A stretch of 64,000 nt of DNA from Petrosia ficiformis. Taxonomy: Eukaryota > Porifera > Demospongiae > Haplosclerida > Petrosiidae. The first letter of the stretch is position 1. Each line of letters opens with the position of its first letter. The stretch lies in the NCBI GenBank assembly GCA_947044365.1, contig OX345636.1, positions 60,329,537 through 60,393,536 of the forward strand, in the 5' to 3' direction. The notes under the pieces were generated by a model. It worked only from the letters and a program-made list of their open reading frames with translations. It did not search any database and was not told where the DNA came from. Below are positions 57,345 to 64,000 of this stretch, one piece after another. The translations under genes were made by a program, and so were the position numbers.

Positions 57345-58470
57345 TAGTACATGTACTTGTGCTTGTACTTATACTTGTGCTTGTACTTGTGCTTGTGCTT
57401 GTACTTGTACTTGTACTTGTGCTTGTGCTTGTACTTGTACTTCTACTTGTGCTTGTGCTTGTACTTGTACTTCTACTTGTGCTTGTACTTGTGTTTGTGC
57501 TTGTGCTTGTGCTTGTGCTTGTACTTGTGTTTGTGCTTGTGCTTGTACTTGTACTTGTGCTTGTACTTGTACTTTTACTTGTACTTGTGCTTGTAAAAGT
57601 ACTTGTGCTTGTGCTTGTGCTTGTACTTGTACTTGTGCTTGTACTTGTACTTGTACTTGTACTTGTACTTGTACTTGTGCTTGTACTTGTAATTGTGCTT
57701 GTACTTGTACTTGTACTTGTACATGTACTTGTGCTTGTATTTGTACTTGTACTTGTACTTGTGCTTGTGCTTGTACTTCTACTTGTAATTGGGCTTGTGC
57801 TTGTACTTCTACTTGTACTTCTGCTTGTGCTTGTACTTCTACTTGTAATTGTGCTTGTGCTTGTACTTGTACTTGTACTTGTGCTTGTGCTTGTACTTGT
57901 GCTTGTACTTGTACTTGTGCTTGTGCTTGTGCTTGTACTTGTACTTGTGCTTGTACTTCTACTTGTACTTGTACTTGTACTTGTACTTGTGCTTGTACTT
58001 GTAATTGTGCTTGTACTTGTACTTGTACTTGTACATGTACTTGTGCTTGTATTTGTACTTGTACTTGTACTTGTGCTTGTGCTTGTACTTCTACTTGTAA
58101 TTGGGCTTGTGCTTGTACTTCTACTTGTACTTGTGCTTGTGCTTGTACTTCTACTTGTAATTGTGCTTGTGCTTGTACTTGTACTTGTACTTGTGCTTGT
58201 GCTTGTAATTGTACTTCTACTTGTGCTTGTGCTTGTACTTGTACTTATGCTTGTACTTCTACTTGTACTTCTACTTGTACTTGTACTTGTACTTGTGCTT
58301 GTACTTGTTCTTGTACTTGTGCTTGTACTTGTACTCCGTACTTGTACATGTACTTGTGCTTGTATTTGTACTTGTACTTGTACTTGTGCTTGTATTTGTA
58401 CTTGTACTTGTACTTGTGCTTGTAATTGTACTTTTGCTTGTGCTTGTAATTTGAAAGTGCTTGCACTTAT
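57345..58470. repeat. CTTGTR hexamer satellite
   Basis: About 1.1 kb of TACTTG and TGCTTG hexamers. Longer blocks are repeated (a segment around 57660-57880 recurs at 57990-58200), showing recent slippage or unequal exchange. The 370-codon and longer Cys/Thr and Leu/Val frames are repeat artefacts. Confidence 0.95.
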
Positions 58471-58509
58471 ACATGTACTTTAGTACTTTTCTAAAGGGCT
58501 TGGTCTTTG

Positions 58510-58640
58510 GGTGGGCAACTGAGTATTTACCCAGGGTTCCCACACACACCACAGAAAGCAAGGGCCTGGGGCCTGGAATGGATTGTATTGTAATACACAA
58601 AGGACTCATCACCCCTTGTCTAGATGAGAAATTGATTTAA
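58510..58640. repeat. Flanking repeat of the 33-bp array, left copy
   Basis: GGGTTCCCACACACACCACA, GAAAGCAAGGGCCTGGG and CACAAAGGACTCATCACCCC match 60645-60745 in the same orientation. The two copies bracket the 33-bp satellite. Confidence 0.85.
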
Positions 58641-58737
58641 TAACAGTATCCAATTGATATATGTTGTATAAATATAGAGATAATGATTATTACTTACACT
58701 AAAACAATGTTGATTATAATACTATAATCATACACAA

Positions 58738-60575
58738 TGTATTATGTAATACTTATAATTATAGTACACTGTATATACATGTGCAATACACAATGCACCA
58801 TGTAATACGTAATACACAATGTACAGGTGTACTATGTAATACATTATATGTAATACACAATGCACCATGTACATGTAATACATTATATGTAATACACAAT
58901 GTACTATGTAATACATTATACATGTATGTAATACACAATGTACATTGTACTATGTAATACATTATATGTAATACACAATGTACTATGTAATACATTATAT
59001 GTAATACACAATGTACTATGTAATACATTATATGTAATACACAATGCACCATGTACATGTAATACATTATATGTAATACACAATGTACTATGTAATACAT
59101 TATACATGTATGTAATACACAATGTACTATGTAATACATTATATGTAATACACAATGTACTATGTAATACATTATATGTAATACACAATGCACCATGTAC
59201 ATGTAATACATTATATGTAATACACAATGTACTATGTAATACATTATACATGTATGTAATACACAATGTACTATGTAATACATTATATGTAATACACAAT
59301 GTACTATGTAATACATTATATGTAATACACAATGCATCATGTAATACACTATATGTAATACACAATGTACTATGTAATACATTATATGTAATACACAATG
59401 TACTATGTAATACATTATATGTAATACACAATGCACCATGTACATGTAATACATTATATGTAATACACAATGTACTATGTAATACATTATACATGTATGT
59501 AATACACAATGTACTATGTAATACATTATATGTAATACACAATGTACTATGTAATACATTATATGTAATACACAATGTACTATGTAATACATTATATGTA
59601 ATACACAATGCACCATGTAATACACTATATGTAATACACAATGTACCATGTAATACATTATATGCAATACACAATATACATGTACTATGTAATACATTAT
59701 ACGTAATACACAATGTACTATGTAATACATTATATGTAATACACAATGCACCATGTAATACACTATATGTAATACACAATGTACTATATAATACATTATA
59801 TGTAATACACAATGTACTATGTAATACATTACATGTAATACACAATGCACTATGTAATATATTATATGTAATACACAATGTACTATATAATACATTATAT
59901 GTAATACACAATGCACCATGTAATACGTAATACACAATGTACTATGTAATACATTATATGTAATACACAATGCACTATATAATACATTATATGTAATACA
60001 CAATGCATCATGTAATACACTATATGTAATACACAATGTACTATGTAATACATTATATGTAATACACAATGCATCATGTAATACACTATATGTAATACAC
60101 AATGTACTATGTAATACATTATATGTAATACACAATGTACTATGTAATACATTATACACAACGTACTATGTAATACATTACATGTAATACACAATGTTCT
60201 ATATAATATATTATATGTAATACACAATGCACCATGTAATACGTAATACGCAATGTACTATGTAATACATTATATGTAATACACAATGCACTATATAATA
60301 CATTATATGTAATACACAATGCATCATGTAATACACTATATGTAATACACAATGTACTATGTAATACATTATATGTAATACACAATGCACTTTATAATAC
60401 ATTATATGTAATACACAATGCATCATGTAATACACTATATGTAATACACAATGTACTATGTAATACATTACATGTAATACACAATGCACTATGTAATATA
60501 TTATATGTAATACACAATGTACTATGTAATACATTATATGTAATACACAATGTACTATGTAATACATTATATAAA
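58738..60575. repeat. 33-bp minisatellite (TGTAATACATTATATGTAAT unit)
   Basis: Roughly 55 units alternate TGTAATACATTATATGTAAT and ACACAATGTACTA or ACACAATGCACCA variants. Insertions of CATGTA and TATACATG occur in some units. The unit length is divisible by three and lacks stops in several frames, which gives long frames on both strands; none is a gene. Confidence 0.95.
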
Positions 60576-60760
60576 CCGGATAAACATGTAGCATTTAGAT
60601 AAACCTGGTAATTACATGTATAAGTAAATATGGCAACCCAGATGATTACCCACGGTCTCCACACAGACCACAGGAAGCAAGAGCCTGGAATGGATTGTTT
60701 TGTAATTAACAAAGGACTAATCACTCCTTGTCGAGATGTGAATAACAGTGTCCATTTTAA
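60576..60760. repeat. Right flank: exon-7 tail copy and flanking repeat
   Basis: GCATTTAGATAAACCTG|GTAATT at 60591 copies the end of ankyrin exon 7 (GCATTTGGATAAACCTG|GTAAGT). Right after it comes the second copy of the 58510-58640 repeat. In the phase required here the copied exon piece hits a stop, so it is not used as an exon. Confidence 0.75.
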
Positions 60761-62310
60761 ATATATAATTTCTCCTGACTTTACATCATACTCACATAAT
60801 AACAAGTTAATTAAGGACATAATATAATAAGTGACCACACCATCATGAATAAATTATTATCTAGGATCATTACTACTATTGTAGTCTTGTGTAGCCAAGC
60901 ACTACAACTCTACGAGTGACTCCCAGAGTCTGGTACACTGTAAGCATAATGTCAGTTCAGAAAACTACACTGGATGTTTGGTTGTCGTTAAGGTGACAAA
61001 CAATCTATGAATATTAATTTTAATTTTGAAAACATTAGAACATAAAGTAAAGCAGTACAACAACTCAGAGTGTAATACATACTACAAAATGAGTTTCAAA
61101 GCCATTAGTATACATGTTAAACATTTACTGAAGCAGAAACACCCATCATCTGTTCAGACAACTTTGTTTCTTACGGCCATATATTAGTATTTAGTATTAC
61201 ACATCATTCTACCCATGCATAACATGTCAAATTTCTCTTGAGATGTGACACTTGACAGTACAGTTCTAATTAAACCTCACCTTACAAAATAATTAGCCCT
61301 CCCAAACATGTGTGCATGCGAATACCTTCAGATAATGTTTGCATGTGTGGAACAGTCCCCACCACCACGTTACTCGAGTAGGTGTTTAAAATGGCAAAGC
61401 AGAAAAAAAACAAAATTGATAGGCATGACTTTAAACACTCATCTTACACTAAATATCATTATCTATGGCCCAAGTGTTAGTTGACCAATAGCTAAGATAT
61501 TATACTACATAAATTCCTGAGAGAAGCACAGTTTGTCTGGAAGCTCTATTTGAACTAATTATGTTTCCTTCAATTTTATTGTTTATCTATATAGTATAAT
61601 AACTTATTTATTTGTCCATTAACTCTTGGATTATAGATAATCATATTTAGTACAAGATGAGCATTTAAAGGAAGTGCAATAAATATTCTCTCTGTTCAGA
61701 TATTTGCTCCTAATTTTGATATTGGAATGTATTTTTAGCATCTGGATATTCGTTTAATGTTTGTGCATGCAAAAAAAATAGAAAATGTGAAATTATAATT
61801 GCAATAAAATGGCCATGGGAGAAGTTTCTTACTCCATGTTACCAACGTTTTAGACTTGTAGAGTAGTGAATGGATGTTTAACAAACTTTGGCTGTTATAA
61901 ACATCTATAGCAATTGGTTACAGCAAAATGGTGAGCTAGTATTTGATATTTCACTAGAAACGGGTTATTGCAACATTTCTGTGAAAGCAAGTGGATATCC
62001 AGATATTTATTCGTTAAACTAAGCAAATATCCAGATACCAAAAACTACTATCCATTGCAGCCCTACTTTAAAGTCATACCTATGAAGTTTGCATCTTCAC
62101 CATTTTAAACGCTTACTTAAGTTAAGTGGGTTGCACCTAAGGACTACCAAATATTCAGCATTTCTCTGATCAAACACTATCCATACAGTGCCATCTCTTG
62201 ATTGTAGAGAGGAGGGGCTTGGTACACAAGACTAGCTTCAAAATATGCAAATATTTCTGTCCCAGATCAATAATCCCTGAAAGTTTTAATGATGTTATAG
62301 TTTACATGTA
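60761..62310 (+). other. Intron 7 DNA with a hAT-like end
   Basis: TAGCATCTGGATATTCGTTTA at 61736 is inverted at 61998-62040 (CGTTAAACTAAGCAAATATC, CAGATAC), ending ATCCATTGCAGCCCTAC. GTAGGGCTGCAATGGAT is a common hAT terminus. The outer left end was not found. No exon was recognised. Confidence 0.5.
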
Positions 62311-62311
62311 T

Positions 62312-63782
62312 ATTAGGTATATTAGGTGTACTGGTTATATTAGGTGTACTGGTTATATTAGGTGTACTGGTTATATTAGGTATACTGGTTATATTAGGTG
62401 TACTGGTTGTATTAGGTATACTGGTTATATTAAGTGTACTGGTTATATTAGGTGTACTAGTTATATTAGGTGTACTGGTTATATTAGGTGTACTGGTTAT
62501 ATTAGGTGTACTGATTGTATTAGGTGTACTGGTTATATTAGGTGTACTGGTTGTATTAGGTATACTGGTTATATTAAGTGTACTGGTTATATTAGGTGTA
62601 CTGGTTGTATTAGGTGTACTGGTTATATTAGGTGTACTGGTTATATTAGGTGTACTGGTTATATTAGGTGTACTGGTTATATTAGGTGTACTAGTTGTAT
62701 TAGGTATACTGGTTATATTAAGTGTACTGGTTATATTAGGTGTACTGGTTATATTAGGTGTACTGGTTATATTAGGTGTACTGGTTGTATTAGGTGTACT
62801 GGTTATATTAGGTGTACTGGTTATATTAGGTGTACTAGTTATATTAGGTGTACTGGTTGTATTAGGTGTACTGGTTATATTAGGTGTACTGGTTATATTA
62901 GGTGTACTGGTTATATTAGGTGTACTGGTTATATTAGGTGTACTGGTTATATTAGGTGTGCTGGTTATATTAGGTGTACTGGTTATATTAGGTGTACTGG
63001 TTGTATTAGGTGTACTGGTTATATTAGGTGTACTGGTTATATTAGGTGTACTAGTTATATTAGGTGTACTGGTTATATTAGGTGTACTGGTTGTATTAGG
63101 TGTACTGGTTATATTAGGTGTACTGGTTGTATTAGGTGTACTGGTTATATTAGGTGTACTAGTTATATTAGGTGTACTAGTTATATTAGGTGTACTGGTT
63201 ATATTAGGTGTGCTGGTTATATTAGGTGTACTGGTTATATTAGGTGTACTGGTTGTATTAGGTGTACTGGTTATATTAGGTGTACTGGTTATATTAGGTG
63301 TACTAGTTATATTAGGTGTACTGGTTATATTAGGTGTACTGGTTGTATTAGGTGTACTGGTTATATTAGGTGTACTGGTTGTATTAGGTGTACTGGTTAT
63401 ATTAGGTGTACTGGTTATATTAGGTGTACTAGTTATATTAGGTGTACTGGTTGTATTAGGTGTACTGGTTATATTAGGTGTACTGGTTATATTAGGTGTA
63501 CTGGTTATATTAGGTGTACTGGTTATATTAGGTGTACTGGTTATATTAGGTGTGCTGGTTATATTAGGTGTACTGGTTATATTAGGTGTACTGGTTGTAT
63601 TAGGTGTACTGGTTATATTAGGTGTACTGGTTATATTAGGTGTACTAGTTATATTAGGTGTACTGGTTATATTAGGTGTACTGGTTGTATTAGGTGTACT
63701 GGTTATATTAGGTGTACTGGTTGTATTAGGTGTACTGGTTATATTAGGTGTACTAGTTATATTAGGTGTACTGGTTGTATGG
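62312..63782. repeat. 18-bp minisatellite ATTAGGTGTACTGGTTAT
   Basis: About 80 near-identical 18-base units. Variants (GGTATACTG, TACTAG, GTGCTGG, GGTTGT) recur in the same order in large blocks: the rare GTGCTGG variant sits at 62961, 63213 and 63555, spaced 14 and 19 units apart. The 535-codon hexapeptide frame (GYIRCT repeats) is a repeat artefact. Confidence 0.95.
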
Positions 63783-64000
63783 ATTGTATTGTAATACTGA
63801 TTTGAAAAAGAAAATTTTTATGGCTTGTAGGGCCATTCCTATAAATACACTTCCAATGTCTTCATAGTAAATAAGTACAATATCTTATACAATGTAGTGA
63901 ATGTACATAGCTACATTTAGAAAAGTTACCAAGGATAGCAAAACAGGTGTTTGTCAAATTAAAGGGGAACAAACCCCCCATCTGTTTACATAAGCACATG
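63783..64000 (+). other. Window end: MITE terminus
   Basis: GGATTGTATTGTAATAC at 63781 matches text at 58580. GGCTTGTAGGGCCATTCCTATA at 63823 matches the left end of the ATCCCTATGATTGCTT MITE family. The ankyrin gene probably continues past this point. Confidence 0.55.

Noticed and set aside
57313..58483. 370-380 codon Cys/Thr and Leu/Val frames
   Set aside because: The hexamer unit length is a multiple of three, so frames stay open by design; composition follows the repeat exactly.
58759..60385. 330-466 codon frames on both strands
   Set aside because: They arise from the 33-bp satellite, open on both strands at once.
58738..60575. CRISPR-like spaced repeats
   Set aside because: Units are directly tandem with no unique spacers, and the genome is eukaryotic.
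60591..60607. Extra ankyrin exon GCATTTAGATAAACCTG before GTAATT
   Set aside because: It copies the exon-7 end, but the incoming phase gives a stop (CA TTT AGA TAA) and it lies in a duplicated flank.
62198..63805. 535-codon hexapeptide-repeat protein
   Set aside because: The 18-bp satellite explains it; a second frame is equally open and no start or splice context supports a gene.

Overview
This is AT-rich nuclear DNA from an invertebrate metazoan. Short exons sit in kilobase introns with GT..AG borders, animal-type domains are present (Calx-beta, ankyrin, THAP, PHD), and most of the window is transposon remnants, foldbacks, minisatellites and local duplications. A sponge or another early-branching animal is my best guess, but the sequence does not settle it. 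No bacterial signals, operons, CRISPR arrays or rRNA genes were seen.

Three host-like genes can be assembled. (1) Positions 175-1670, minus strand: three in-phase exons of a Calx-beta repeat protein that resembles ADGRV1; it continues outside the window or beyond what I could find. (2) Positions 3603-5469, minus strand: a six-exon gene for a small basic coiled-coil protein, followed by a frame-preserving proline/asparagine-rich repeat in a second frame. (3) Positions 17926-56804, plus strand: a 39-kb ankyrin-repeat gene of seven short exons, nearly all with phase-0 introns; its 3' end was not found. Its introns hold most of the mobile DNA.

Mobile elements with recognisable coding content are: a Tigger/pogo 5' end (CENP-B-type HTH) near 7 kb; a RecQ-like helicase fragment at 12.5 kb; a 1.47-kb TIR element at 15.66-17.13 kb carrying a THAP gene and a PHD-finger gene; a broken PIF/Harbinger pair (Myb/SANT-like protein and DDE nuclease) at 32-34 kb; a deleted BED-finger hAT at 37.5 kb; an almost intact 3.3-kb non-LTR retrotransposon with a restriction-like endonuclease domain and a 16-bp target-site duplication at 41.3-44.6 kb; and a small hAT with a perfect 8-bp target-site duplication at 54.8 kb. 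Many MITEs and foldbacks are nested around them.

Local segmental duplications link 21.9-23.3 with 25.1-26.3 kb (this one copies the start of an exon), 30.7-31.7 with 35.8-36.7 kb, 34.4-35.9 with 46.8-50.4 kb, and 46.0-46.7 with 52.7-53.5 kb. Four tandem arrays give spuriously long reading frames: TATG repeats (0.7-1.55 kb), a CTTGTR hexamer (57.3-58.5 kb), a 33-bp unit (58.7-60.6 kb) and an 18-bp unit (62.3-63.8 kb). The palindromic TACATGTA / (TACATG)n motif is scattered throughout and seems to grow and insert actively.
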